Origin: CAWIOX01 sp963837775
Lineage (GTDB): Bacteria; Pseudomonadota; Gammaproteobacteria; Burkholderiales; Burkholderiaceae_D
Length of the DNA: 64,000 nucleotides
Assembly: GCA_963837775.1 (NCBI GenBank)
Contig: CAWIOX010000032.1
Span: 71,261 to 135,260, forward strand
Direction of reading: 5' to 3'
This document shows, piece by piece, positions 34,861 through 44,817 of this stretch. The notes beneath the pieces are model-generated. The model was not told the origin of the DNA, ran no database searches, and saw nothing but the letters and a program-made list of their open reading frames with translations. Position numbers and translations under genes: made by a program. The stretch's first letter is position 1. Every line of letters begins with the position of its first letter.

Positions 34861-35454
34861 TCAATACTCCCAACGCTTCCATGCTGCCAAAACAGAATTC
34901 GGATATTCCGGCCGGCCCCGGCTACCGTTATAACGACCAAGCGCCAGATATAGGTTACCGCCCTCCATATCGATATACATCCGCAAGATCGAACAACCAT
35001 AACGCAAATTGGATTGCATATGGAATAATTTGCTGCGGTCGTTATCGCCGATAACACGGGTCCAGAACGGCATCACTTGCATGTAACCGCGCGCACCGAC
35101 GATGGACATCGCATATTTGCGAAAAGCGGATTCGACCTGAATCAGTCCCAGCACCATGGATGGATTCAAACCGGCACGCGTCGCCTCATACCATGTCGCC
35201 TCCAGGAACTCGCGCCGCAATTGATCGTCAGGGATTTTTTTCCTGAGCCGGGTCGACATTTCCCCCAGCCAATGCAGATATTTGATCCTCTCACTGATGT
35301 CAGCAATCTGCGGCTTGGGGGGCCGCGTGTCTGCGATGGCATTGGACAAGGCCAGGCGCACCGAATTGGCCAGTGCCTCCTCCTTTTGATTGCCCGCTTT
35401 GGCTGGAGCAATTATAGACAGCAGCAGCGCCATCAACAAACAATGGAAAAACAT
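34861..35454 (-). CDS. Lytic transglycosylase, SLT domain
   Basis: Cleaves peptidoglycan glycan strands in the periplasm. From ATG 35454 (MFFHCLLMALLLS) the protein is 197 residues, with a signal peptide ending near APAKA and an SLT domain whose catalytic Glu lies in VLGLIQVESAFRK, followed by GARGYMQVMPFW and ALGRYNGSRG. In the raw sequence an open frame runs into it from proS because a missing base hides the proS stop at 35570; I treat the two as separate genes. Confidence 0.9.
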   Translation of the reverse strand: MFFHCLLMALLLSIIAPAKAGNQKEEALANSVRLALSNAIADTRPPKPQIADISERIKYLHWLGEMSTRLRKKIPDDQLRREFLEATWYEATRAGLNPSMVLGLIQVESAFRKYAMSIVGARGYMQVMPFWTRVIGDNDRSKLFHMQSNLRYGCSILRMYIDMEGGNLYLALGRYNGSRGRPEYPNSVLAAWKRWEY

Positions 35455-35480
35455 CGGCAACTGCGCTGGTGAAATGCAAG

Positions 35481-35550
35481 AAAAACAGGGAGTATATCGA
35501 TTATTAATACAGTATCCGCAATATTTCAGCGTGGCTTTAAATATACTCCC
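35481..35550 (-). repeat. Dispersed GGGAGTAT/GTGCGGG intergenic element, copy 4
   Basis: On the minus strand: left end GGGAGTATATTTAAAGCC (35550-35533), core AAATATTGCGG (35526-35516), right end CGATATACTCCCTGTTTTT (35499-35481). The ends form a perfect 10-bp inverted repeat (GGGAGTATAT/ATATACTCCC). It lies between proS and the transglycosylase gene. Confidence 0.75.
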
Positions 35551-35569
35551 GGTTCCCATATACAAGATA

Positions 35570-37291
35570 TCAGGCTGCCAATCGGGCCTGAATAAAGGCC
35601 AGCATCTCCGCCAGGCTACCACGGTCGCAGCAGCGTCGCGGCGCCCCTGATATTCCAGATTGCCGTCTTTCAAGCCGCGGTCGCCGATCACGATGCGATG
35701 CGGCACACCGATCAACTCCCAATCTGCAAACATCGCGCCCGGACGTTCACCGCGGTCATCCAGCACCACGTCCACACCCGCTTCTTGCAGTGCGCTGTAG
35801 AGCTTATCGGTCTCAAACTTCACACTTTCGCTGCGATCGTAGCCCATAGGACACAGCACGACCTCGAACGGCGCCAGCGATGCGGGCCAGATGATGCCCC
35901 TGTCGTCGAAATTCTGCTCAATCGCCGCACCCAGGATGCGGGTAATGCCGATGCCATAACAACCCATCTGCAGCAACTGCGGCTTTCCATTTTCGTCCAG
36001 GAAAGTCGCCTTCATCGATTCAGAATAATTGGTTCCCAACTGGAACACATGGCCAATCTCAATGCCGCGCTGAATTGCCAGCACACCCTTGCCGTCCGGT
36101 GAAGGATCGCCTTCGACCACATTGCGCAAATCCAGCACCAGCGGCTCCGGCAGATCACGCCCCCAATTGGCGCCGGTATAGTGGAAATCTTCCTGATTTG
36201 CACCGCACACGAAGTTGCTCATATTGGCGACCGTGCGGTCGGCCACGACTTGGACCGGCTTCTTGGTATTGATCGGCCCAAGGTAGCCGGGTTTGGTGCC
36301 GAACCATTCGACGATTTCTTCTTCGGTCGAAAAACGATAGCCGGCAATGCCGGGGATCTTGTTGGTTTTGACTTCATTCAGGCTATGGTCGCCACGCAAC
36401 ATCAGCAACCAGACTTCCTTGCCTTCCGGCTTTTCGACCGTCAATACAATCGATTTGATCGTTTTCTCGAGCGGGATAGCCAGAAATTCGGCCACATCCT
36501 CGCATTTCGCCTTGCCTGGCGTCGCAGTCATCAGCAGCGCTTCGCTTGCAGTGCCGCGCACCGCCGTCAGCGGCAAAGCCTCGGCTGCCTCCATATTGGC
36601 CGCATAATCTGACGTCGGGCAATACACGATGGCATCTTCGCCGGTATCGGCGATCACATGGAATTCATGCGAGCCGGAACCACCAATCGCGCCGTTATCG
36701 GCTGCCACCGCACGGAACTGCAAGCCAAAGCGATTGAAGATACGCACATAGGCGTCGTACATCAGCTGGTATGACTGCTTCATGCCCATCCAGGTCACGA
36801 TCGAAGGAGTAGGCATCCTTCATCGTGAATTCACGACCACGCATCAGGCCGAAGCGCGGCCGGCGTTCATCGCGGAATTTGGTCTGGATATGGTAAAAAT
36901 TGATCGGCAACTGGCGGTAAGACTTGATATCGCTGCGCACGATATCGGTAATGACCTCTTCCGAGGTCGGCTGGATCGCATAATCGCGGCCATGACGATC
37001 CTTGACGCGCATCAATTCCGCACCCATTTTGTCCCAGCGACCGGTTTCCTGCCACAGTTCTGCCGGCTGCACCAGAGGCATGAGCAATTCGACCGCGCCG
37101 GAACGGTTCATCTCTTCACGCACAATCGCCTCCACTTTGCGGATCACCCGCAAGCCCATCGGCATATAAGAATAAATGCCGGAACCGAGGCGTTTGATCA
37201 TGCCCGCACGCATCATCAGCTTATGACTGATGATTTCCGCGTCTGACGGGGCTTCTTTAAGAGTAGATATGAAAAAACGGGAAGCACGCAT
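35570..37291 (-). CDS. proS: Prolyl-tRNA synthetase (two frameshifts)
   Basis: Charges tRNA-Pro. The N-terminal part shows GIYSYMPMGLRVIRKVEAIVREEM and motif 2 FRDERRPRFGLMRGREFTMKDAYSFD; the editing insertion and the anticodon-binding domain (DVVLDDRGERPGAMFADWELIGVPHRIVIG in pieces) follow. One extra base near 36783 (LDGHEAV versus LDGMKQSYQ) and one missing base near 35623 break the frame; with both corrected the last residues read LAEMLAFIQARLAA and the stop is at 35570. Length is 573 residues, as in E. coli (572). Confidence 0.94.
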
Positions 37292-37484
37292 GCGATAGAT
37301 TCTTTATAAGAGAGAGTTATAATCAACTCAATTTTAAAGTATTCGCTGCCTGATGCACCACCTCTTCACACAATTGATTCACGAACCGGCCCGCGACCTG
37401 TCGCTGACTTGTGTTGGGCCACACTTAAAATGTGCAGAATCCGTGTTGAGACGCACCTAGCAACAGAAAGTTTCGAGGTACAAC

Positions 37485-38045
37485 ATGCTAGACCGTGAAG
37501 GGTTCCGCCCCAACGTCGGCATCATCCTGCTTAACACCCAGAATGAGGTGTGGTGGGGAAAACGGGTGCGCGAGCACTCCTGGCAGTTTCCGCAAGGCGG
37601 AATCAAATACGGCGAGACGCCGGAGCAAGCCATGTTCAGGGAGCTGGAAGAAGAAATCGGCTTGCGGCGTGAACACGTCAGGGTCATAGGCCGCACCCGT
37701 GACTGGTTGCGCTACGAGGTGCCTGACCATTTCATCAAACGCGAAATTCGCGGGCATTATCGTGGGCAAAAGCAAATCTGGTTCTTGCTGCGCATGGTTG
37801 GTCGCGACTGCGATGTCAACCTGCGCCTGACCGAACACCCTGAATTTGATGCTTGGCGCTGGCATGATTACTGGGTACCACTAGACGTCGTCATAGAGTT
37901 CAAACGCGACGTGTATCAGCGGGCGCTGCACGAGTTGTCGCGCTTTCTGGTCCGGCCGGAACAGCATGCACCTCACCGCCATGTTTCGCGCTATTTACGC
38001 CAGTCCATCCGCCAGGGAGCAGGAAGACAATCACGCTCCAATTGA
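37485..38045 (+). CDS. rppH: RNA pyrophosphohydrolase RppH
   Basis: Nudix hydrolase that removes pyrophosphate from mRNA 5' ends to start decay. The 186-residue protein begins MLDREGFRPNVGIILLN and has the Nudix box GGIKYGETPEQAMFRELEEEIGL. The C-terminal Arg/His/Gln-rich tail is common in beta-proteobacterial members. It is divergent from proS. Confidence 0.94.
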   Translation: MLDREGFRPNVGIILLNTQNEVWWGKRVREHSWQFPQGGIKYGETPEQAMFRELEEEIGLRREHVRVIGRTRDWLRYEVPDHFIKREIRGHYRGQKQIWFLLRMVGRDCDVNLRLTEHPEFDAWRWHDYWVPLDVVIEFKRDVYQRALHELSRFLVRPEQHAPHRHVSRYLRQSIRQGAGRQSRSN

Positions 38046-38152
38046 CAGCAAAACCAAAAGACAAGTAAATACACACATGCGTTCATACTGCATAAACATC
38101 GAGAGATATAAGAAACCACAAAAAATAGCACGGATCGCTGACCGGTCTGCTG

Positions 38153-38632
38153 TTGCTTTCCAGTTCCGCAACGACGATACAGGCGCAATCAAGCCTTGAA
38201 GAAGATACTGAAAATCAGAAAAAATCATGGCAGGAAACTGCCATATTATTGCCGGCTGCACCTCAGACGACAGACCTGCTGCCATTTGAAGTTGCCACCA
38301 CAGTGACGCAAGTCTTTGCGATCGATGCGAAGTCGCTCACCATCAGACGCGATGGCGTGATCCGTTACACACTGGTAGCACAGAGCCAGTCCGGCGCGAA
38401 AAGCATCAGCTATGAAGGGATACGCTGCCAGACATTTGAAAAGAAATTGTATTCGTTCGGACACAAAGATGGCAGCTGGTCACTTTCTCGGCGTGACCAA
38501 TGGGAGCCAATCACGGGGAGCGCCATCAATCGGGCCCATGTGGCATTAGCGCAAGATTATTTTTGCCAAAATAAAACCGCGCAGGCGATGCTGCGGCCAT
38601 CCTGGATCGGATCAAAAGGAAACGTCTGCTGA
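38153..38632 (+). CDS. CNP1-like exported protein (uncertain N-terminus)
   Basis: A protein of about 160 residues matching the CNP1-like family of exported beta-proteobacterial proteins of unknown function (RYTLVAQSQSGAKSISYEGIRC, YSFGHKDGSWSLSRRDQWEPI). The segment GLLLLSSSATTIQAQ looks like the end of a signal peptide, but no good start precedes it: an in-frame TAG is close upstream, so either TTG 38153 is the start or an indel hides the true ATG. It lies between rppH and proB, its normal place. Confidence 0.7.
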   Translation: MLSSSATTIQAQSSLEEDTENQKKSWQETAILLPAAPQTTDLLPFEVATTVTQVFAIDAKSLTIRRDGVIRYTLVAQSQSGAKSISYEGIRCQTFEKKLYSFGHKDGSWSLSRRDQWEPITGSAINRAHVALAQDYFCQNKTAQAMLRPSWIGSKGNVC

Positions 38633-38763
38633 CCAATGATCAGCAGACGACAGTATCAAACACATGAGCCGGACTCGGTCCTGTCAGATGGTTAAACATC
38701 AGTGCAATCGACATCGACATACCGCGCAATACCCTGATTGCGCAATTGCAACAATCAGAAAAC

Positions 38764-39881
38764 TTAGAGCAACACCATATTGTCGCGGTGAATCAGTTCG
38801 GGACCCTCGACAAAGCCCAGGATCGACTCGATTTCTGACGGACGGGCGGCGCATGATGCGGCGCGCCTCCGAACTGCCGATAATTGGTTATGCCGCGCGC
38901 AATCGCACGTCCTGCTTCATCGCTACAGGTAATCACATCGCCACGGCCGAAATCGCCCGCAGACCTGCAACACCCCGATCGGCAACAGTGATTTACCTTC
39001 TGTCGTCAGCTTCTGACCGCGCCATCATCCAGCATGACATGACCAGCAGTCTGCAAATGATCGGCCATCCATTGCTTGCGTGCCGTCAGTTGCCCGGTCT
39101 GGGCGGTAAGCTGGGTACCGATGGCTTCGCCAGCGGCCAGGCGGATCAAAACATTTTCTTCGCGGCCCCAGGCAATGACCGTATGCGCGCCGGAAGTTGC
39201 GGCACGTTTGGCCGCCAGTATCTTGGTCAGCATGCCGCCACGCCCGATACTGCTGCCGGCACCGCCGGCCATTGCCTCCAGCGCCAGATCGCCGGCTTTC
39301 GCTTCGTGTACGAACAGCGCATCGGATCCTTGCGCGGGTCGGCAGTGTACAAGCCGCTCTGGTCGGTCAAGATGATCAGCGCATCGGCCTCGATCAGATT
39401 GGCCACCAGGGCACCCAGGGTATCGTTATCGCCGAACTTGATTTCATCGGTGACGACCGTATCGTTTTCATTGATGATCGGACCACGCCGAGACGCAACA
39501 AGGTAAACAGGGTCGAACGCGCATTCAGATAGCGCTCACGGTCCGCCAGATCGGCATGCGTCAGCAAGACTTGTGCGGTGCGCAAGTGATGCGCGCGAAA
39601 ACTGGTTTCGTAAATTTGCGCCAGCCCCATTTGCCCGACTGCAGCGCATGCCTGCAACTCATGAATGCCGGTCGGGCGCTTCTCAAAGCCCAGAGCGCTG
39701 CATGCCTTCGGCAATGGCGCCGGAACTGACCAGCACCACTTCTTGCCCAGCGTCGCAACTGCGCAATTTGCGCGGCCCATTTGGCAATGGCGGCATGATC
39801 CAGCCCCTTGCCATCATTGGTGACAAGGGATGAACCGACTTTAATGATCAGGCGTTTGGCTTTTTGAATGACGGAATTCAT
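38764..39881 (-). CDS. proB: Glutamate 5-kinase ProB (multiple frameshifts)
   Basis: Phosphorylates glutamate, first step of proline synthesis. From ATG 39881 the pieces read KRLIIKVGSSLVTNDGKGLD, LGFEKRPTGIHELQACAAVG, RERYLNARSTLFTLLRLGVV, GGAGSSIGRGGMLTKILAAKRA, and a C-terminal PUA domain ending ESILGFVEGPELIHRDNMV. They are spread over all three frames with at least seven single-base breaks, nearly all at doubled G or C. The order is perfectly collinear with ProB and total span fits 372 residues, so an intact gene in the organism is likely. Confidence 0.88.
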
Positions 39882-40032
39882 GCTTGTATTGGTGACGACC
39901 AGTGCAATATGATGTGTATAGATAAGAGTTGGACATGCAGCATGCATGGCCTGAGCGATCTGATAACAGCGAATAACGGCGGCTGCGGCACATGCGTCCC
40001 CGCTGTCATTCCGATGCGTCTAAAACTGTAGC

Positions 40033-41142
40033 TTAATCGATGATCTTGAAACGCGGATCGTCCGGATCGATCGAGGCAATGCCGCGCGCTTCCTCGGTCA
40101 TCTGCGTCTCTTCCGCGCGGTACTCTGCCTGGCGCTTCTCTTCCAGATGCATGTAAATCGCATTGACCAGCTCCTCGCAACCTTCGCGATTCAGCGCGGA
40201 AATTTCAAATACCGGGCCCTTCCAGCCAAAGCGCTTGACGAAATCCTTAACGCGTTTCTTACGCTCGTCTTCCGGCACCATATCGAGCTTGTTCAACACC
40301 AGCCAGCGTGGCTTGTCGTACCAGCGATTCATCGTACTTCTTCAATTCCTTGACCATCGCCTTCGCTTCCTTGACCGGATCGACGGTCGTCGAATGGCGC
40401 CAGATCCACGATATGCAGCAACAAACCGGTGCGCTGCAAATGCCGCAGAAACTGATGTCCCAGACCGGCGCCTTCTGCCGCGCCTTCGATCAGGCCGGGA
40501 ATGTCGGCAATCACGAAACTTTTCTCGTGGCTAACGCGCACCACGCCCAGATTCGGGTGCAGCGTGGTGAACGGATAATCGGCAATTTTCGGCCGCGCAT
40601 TGGACACCGCCGTAATGAAGGTCGATTTACCGGCATTCGGCATGCCCAGCAAACCGACATCGGCCAGCACTTTCAGCTCCAGCCGCAATTCGCGCCGCTC
40701 GCCTTCTTTGCCATCGCCTTTTTGACGTGGCGCACGGTTGGTCGAAGATTTAAAATGGATATTGCCCCAGCCGCCTTCGCCGCCTTTGGCCAGCAAGACC
40801 TGCTGGCCATGTTCGGTCAGATCGGCGATCGACTTCGCCGTTGTTATGATCGATAATCAGGGTGCCGACCGGCATGCGCAGCATGATGTCGTCCGCGCCC
40901 TTGCCGTAGCAGTCGGCGCCGCGGCCGTTTTCGCCGTCATGCGCCTTGTGCAGCTTGGAAAAGCGAAAGTCGACCAGCGTATTGATGTTGCGGTCCGCCA
41001 CGGCATAGATGCTGCCGCCCTTGCCGCCATCGCCGCCATCAGGGCCGCCGAACGGCCTGAATTTTTCACGGCAAAAAGAGGCGACGCCGTTGCCGCCATC
41101 GCCAGCAATGACTTCAATTTTTGCTTCGTCGATAAACTTCAT
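40033..41142 (-). CDS. obgE: Obg-family GTPase ObgE/CgtA (multiple frameshifts)
   Basis: Essential GTPase of ribosome assembly and stringent response. The glycine-rich Obg fold (GDGGNGVASFCREKF, GGPDGGDGGKGGS) begins at ATG 41142; the G domain shows GMPNAGKSTF, DIPGLIEGA and, after another break, LVLNKLDMVPEDERK. The frame breaks near 40840, 40385 and 40330. It follows rpmA after a terminator-like hairpin and precedes proB, the standard arrangement. Confidence 0.92.
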
Positions 41143-41159
41143 GTTTGTGCCGCCAAAAA

Positions 41160-41188
41160 ACTAAAAAGGCTCTACCTGGCAGAGCCTT
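41160..41188 (-). terminator. Intrinsic terminator between rpmA and obgE
   Basis: On the minus strand AGGCTCT pairs with AGAGCCT across a seven-base loop and is followed by TTTTT. It may cut down read-through from the ribosomal protein genes into obgE. Confidence 0.8.
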
Positions 41189-41242
41189 TCGATTGAAGGC
41201 TTGCGCCTTACATTGCGTGCTGAATACGTTATTAAACGATGC

Positions 41243-41499
41243 TTACGCAGGTACTACGGTCACAAAGTGACGCTGCAGCGCGCCTTTGATTGCGAACTTC
41301 ACGTTGCCGTCGACCAGCGCGAACAGGGTGTGATCCTTGCCCATGCCGACATTTTCGCCCGGGTGCACTTGGTGCCGCGTTGACGAATGATGATGCCGCC
41401 GGCATTGATTGCTTGGCCGCCGTATACTTTGACGCCAAGTCGTTTTGACTCGGAATCACGACCGTTACGCGTAGTGCCGCCGCCTTTTTTATGTGCCAT
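41243..41499 (-). CDS. rpmA: Ribosomal protein L27 (frameshifted)
   Basis: Component of the 50S subunit near the peptidyl transferase centre. It begins MAHKKGGGTTRNGRDSESKR and GGQAINAGGIIIRQRGTK; one base is missing near 41370, after which the second frame gives HPGENVGMGKDHTLFALVDG to the stop at 41243. With it restored the protein is 85 residues, the usual size. Confidence 0.93.
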
Positions 41500-41539
41500 T
41501 TCAGACTCCTTGGTATCTGGTTAGCTCGTTCAACGCTAA

Positions 41540-41852
41540 TTAAGCGTTGATCGAGACGATTTGCAATTCGGTGTAGTTTTGACGATGGCCTTGATGCTTC
41601 TGGTAATGCTTGCGGCGCCGCATCTTGAAAATCTTCACCTTATCGTGGCGACCATGCGCCAAAACCGTAGCCAGGACCGTAGCACCTTCGACCAAGGGCG
41701 CACCAAACTTGATGGTGTCGCCTGCGCCCACTGCGAGCACTTGATCTAAGCGTGATTTCGGATCCAATGTCTGCCGGTATCTGTTCTACTTTGAATTTTT
41801 CGCCAGCGACAACTTTATATTGTTTGCCACCGGTTTTTATGACCGCGTACAT
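41540..41852 (-). CDS. rplU: Ribosomal protein L21 (frameshifted)
   Basis: 50S subunit protein. It starts [20 protein letters not shown]; one extra base near 41752 (ITLRSSA versus [13 protein letters not shown]) breaks the frame, after which [20 protein letters not shown] reads to the stop at 41540. Restored length is 103 residues as expected. It is the first gene of the rplU-rpmA-obgE group. Confidence 0.93.
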
Positions 41853-42257
41853 GTGAAACCTCATCAATTGATTAAAGGACTTTTTCCCCGCCGCAATGCA
41901 CTTTAAAACGCCTGCTGAATCGGGAAAACCGCGAATTATACATGGACTTGGGCTAACGGTCAAAATCAGTCAAAGCAATTACCAGCAAAAATCGCGACAG
42001 ATAGCCGCGCCCCATCGGCGCAATCTCTACAGTGCCGCATGTATTTCAAGTATGCTGCAATATATCGAAAACGGGTAGGCATAATCGAAATTCACCATAC
42101 TCCATGATATTAACGTCAACAGCAATGGATCGCCACATCAGAAAACTGGACGATAGCATCCACAACGAAATTGCCACCGCATCTTGACTACGATCTCATC
42201 GCAACCGATATTGTCATCGTATAATCCGGTCAATTGAAGATTTTTACAGGTTTCACC
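41853..42257. other. Intergenic region between rplU and ispB
   Basis: About 405 bases between divergent genes. It holds the rplU promoter (41935-41963). Around 42037-42105 there is weak similarity to the dispersed element (CGGGTAG, TTCACCATACTCC), too weak to call. Nothing else recognised. Confidence 0.5.
41935..41963 (-). promoter_or_regulatory. Sigma-70 promoter of rplU-rpmA
   Basis: On the minus strand TTGACC (41963-41958) and TATAAT (41940-41935) are 17 bases apart, near-consensus for the housekeeping sigma factor. The start codon of rplU lies about 75 bases further. Confidence 0.85.
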
Positions 42258-43251
42258 TTGTCTACCGCAACCGACCACTCGCTCAACACAGCTCGCTACA
42301 CGATTAGCGCCGACATGGATGCTGTCAATCGCGGTCATCCGGCGCGACTGCATTCCGAGTCCCGCTGGTCAACCAGATCGCGCGAATACATCATCAGCGC
42401 CGGCGGCAAGCGCATCCGGCCGCAACTGGTGTTGCTGTTTGCCAATGCGTACGGCTATCGCGGCACGCACCATCATGAACTGGCCGCCGTGGTCGAATTC
42501 ATCCATACCGCGACGCTGCTGCATGACGACGTGGTGGACGAATCCTCGCTGCGGCGTGGCGCAAGACCGCCAATGCGCTGTTCGGCAATGCAGCCTCGGT
42601 GCTGGTCGGCGATTTCCTGTATTCGCGCGCATTCCAGATGATGGTCGCGGTCGACGACATGCGCGTCATGCAGATCCTGGCCGATGCGACCAATGTCATT
42701 GCCGAAGGCGAAGTGCTGCAATTGCTGAATATGCATGACCCGGACGTCACCGAAGAACGCTACCTGCAAGTGATTCGCTCCAAAACCGCCAAGCTGTTTG
42801 AGGCGGCGGCGCAACTGGGCGCGCTGATCGCCGGCGCCATCGACGACGAGATCGAAGCCGCCGCCGAATACGGCCGCTCGCTGGGCACCGCCTTCCAGCT
42901 GATCGACGACGTGCTGGATTATTCCGGCAATGCGGCGGACATCGGCAAGAACGTCGGCGACGACCTGCGCGAAGGCAAGCCGACGTTGCCGCTGATTTAC
43001 CTGATGCAGCACGGCACGCCGGAACAGCGCGAACTGGTGCGCACCTGCATAGAAAATGGCGACGAACAGCATTTCGACGCCATGTTGGAAGCAGTCACCA
43101 CGTCCGGCGCGCTGCAATACACCCGGCAGCAAGGCCGCAGCAAGCGGCGCAAAGCGCAGGCAGCAATTGCGTCTCTGCCGATAGGCGATTCAAAAATTCT
43201 TTGCTACAATTATGCGCTTTGCAGTCGACCGCAATCATTGACAACGCGTGA
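42258..43251 (+). CDS. ispB: Octaprenyl diphosphate synthase IspB (several frameshifts)
   Basis: Makes the C40 side chain of ubiquinone from FPP and IPP. The two aspartate-rich motifs are seen: LLHDDVVDESSLRRG and FQLIDDVLDYSG. TTG 42258 is the likely start ((M)STATDHSLNTA). The segment 42325-42390 carries four small indels that cancel out (NRGHPARLHSESRWSTRSREY where NRVIRARLHSEVPLVNQIAEY-like sequence is expected); one C is missing near 42559 and one G near 43180, after which the C-terminus reads FKNSLLQLCALQ to TGA 43249-43251. Confidence 0.9.
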
Positions 43252-43276
43252 TATCTCAAGTCATCATATCGCACAT

Positions 43277-43353
43277 CGGGGTGTAGCTTAGCCTGGTAGA
43301 GCGCTACGTTCGGGACGTAGAGGCCGGAGGTTCGAATCCTCTCACCCCGACCA
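43277..43353 (+). tRNA. tRNA-Pro (anticodon CGG)
   Basis: A 77-base cloverleaf: acceptor arms CGGGGTG and CACCCCG with encoded CCA, D-arm with AGCCTGGTAG, anticodon stem CTACG/CGTAG with loop TTCGGGA giving anticodon CGG, and T-arm GGTTCGAATCC. It reads CCG proline codons. It lies 25 bases after ispB. Confidence 0.97.
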
Positions 43354-43394
43354 ATCTTGCTTATGCAATTACTTTACGCTGATCTCTCACCTCC

Positions 43395-44769
43395 TTGGAT
43401 GCCGTCCCCTTATGGGCGCAACTGCTTGCGCTCGCTGTCCTGATACTCTTTCCGCGTTTTTCTCAATGACCGAAACGGCCCTGATGGCCGCCAACCGCCA
43501 TCGGCTGCGCCATCTGGCAAACGCGGCAGCAAGCGCGCCGTTACCACGTTATGGCTGCTGAACGCACCGACAAAGTATTGTCACTGATCCTGATCGGCAA
43601 TACGCTGATCAATGCGCTGGCCACCGCGCTGGTGACCGCGATCGCCATTACCACGTTCGGCAATGAGGAAAAGGTGCTCACGATCGCCACCGGCGCCGTC
43701 GCCTTCCTGCTGATCGTGTTTGCGGAAATCTTCCCCAAGGTGATCGGCGCAACCTATCCGGAACGCATCATATTGCCGGCGAGCTTTGTGCTGAAACCGC
43801 TGATGACATTGCGAAACCTGCTATCTGGTTTGTCAACCTGTTCGTATCGGCGCTATTAAGGATGTTCCGCATCAAGACTGGCAGCACGCGACGAGCAGCG
43901 ACTGTCGCCGGAAGAGTTGCGCTCCATCGTGCTGGAAGGCGGCAATTTCATCCCGCAAAAGCACAAGAGCATCTTGCTCAACCTGTTTGACCTGGAAACA
44001 ATTTCGGTCGAAGATGTGATGACGCCGCGCGCGCAGATCGAAGCCTGAATCTGTCCGTGCCAGTTGAAGAAATCAAACATCAACTCGCGACCTGCTATCA
44101 CAACAAACTGCCGGTGTATGAAGGCGAGATCAATAAAATTGCCGGCATCCTGCATATGCGCAAGGCGATCGCCTGCTCAACCAGGAGGAGGAACTGACGG
44201 TCGAGCATTTCCGCGCATTGCTGACACCACCTTATTTCATCCCGCAAGATACCGGCGTATTCACCCAGATGCAGTATTTCCAGGAAAACCATGAGCGACT
44301 CGGCATCATCGTCGATGAATACGGTGAAGTGCAGGGTCTGGTGACGCTGGACGACATCATCGAGGAAATGATCGGTGAATTCACGACCTCGACCCCGGGC
44401 GCCGCGCGAGCCGACAGCTTCGGCTGGGATGCCAGGGTGAGTGCATGCTTGAAGGCACCACACATGCGCGAAATCAACAAGCGCCTCGGCTTACATTTCC
44501 CGCTCGATGGCCCGAAAACGTTGAACGGCTTGCTACTGGAATTGCTGCAGGACATCCCGGAAGCGAATGTCAGCGTGAAGATTGCCAATTGCGTCATCGA
44601 GATCGTCCAAGTGCAGAATCAGGCAATCAAGGTTGTGAAGTTGATTCGTCCAACGGCACAAGAAAACCAACATCAAAAAGTGATGTTTTGCAAAATAAAG
44701 TATCGCCAAACGCCCTATTCAGAACTGCAGACGACAATTCCTTTACAAATCAGATGCCTAGAGGCATGA
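43395..44769 (+). CDS. HlyC/CorC-family (CNNM plus CBS) membrane protein (many frameshifts)
   Basis: Reconstructed from pieces in different frames: start at TTG 43395 (DAVPLWAQLLALAVLILF), membrane CNNM domain (ETALMAANRHRLRHL, LSLILIGNTLINALATALVT, EIFPKVIGATYPE), CBS pair (VEDVMTPRAQIEA, LGIIVDEYGEVQGLVTLDD) and a C-terminal transporter-associated domain (LGLHFPLDGPKTLNGLLLELL). At least seven breaks occur. The family is linked to magnesium/cobalt efflux or export, function here unproven. It separates tRNA-Pro from pilB. Confidence 0.82.
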
Positions 44770-44817
44770 TCTGAAGCCATTTCCTGTGCGATTAGCGTTA
44801 CTTGCAGCTGAATATCT

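Noticed and set aside
42037..42105. Additional copy of the dispersed element upstream of ispB
   Set aside because: Only two short stretches match and the left end is missing; too weak without a model-based search.
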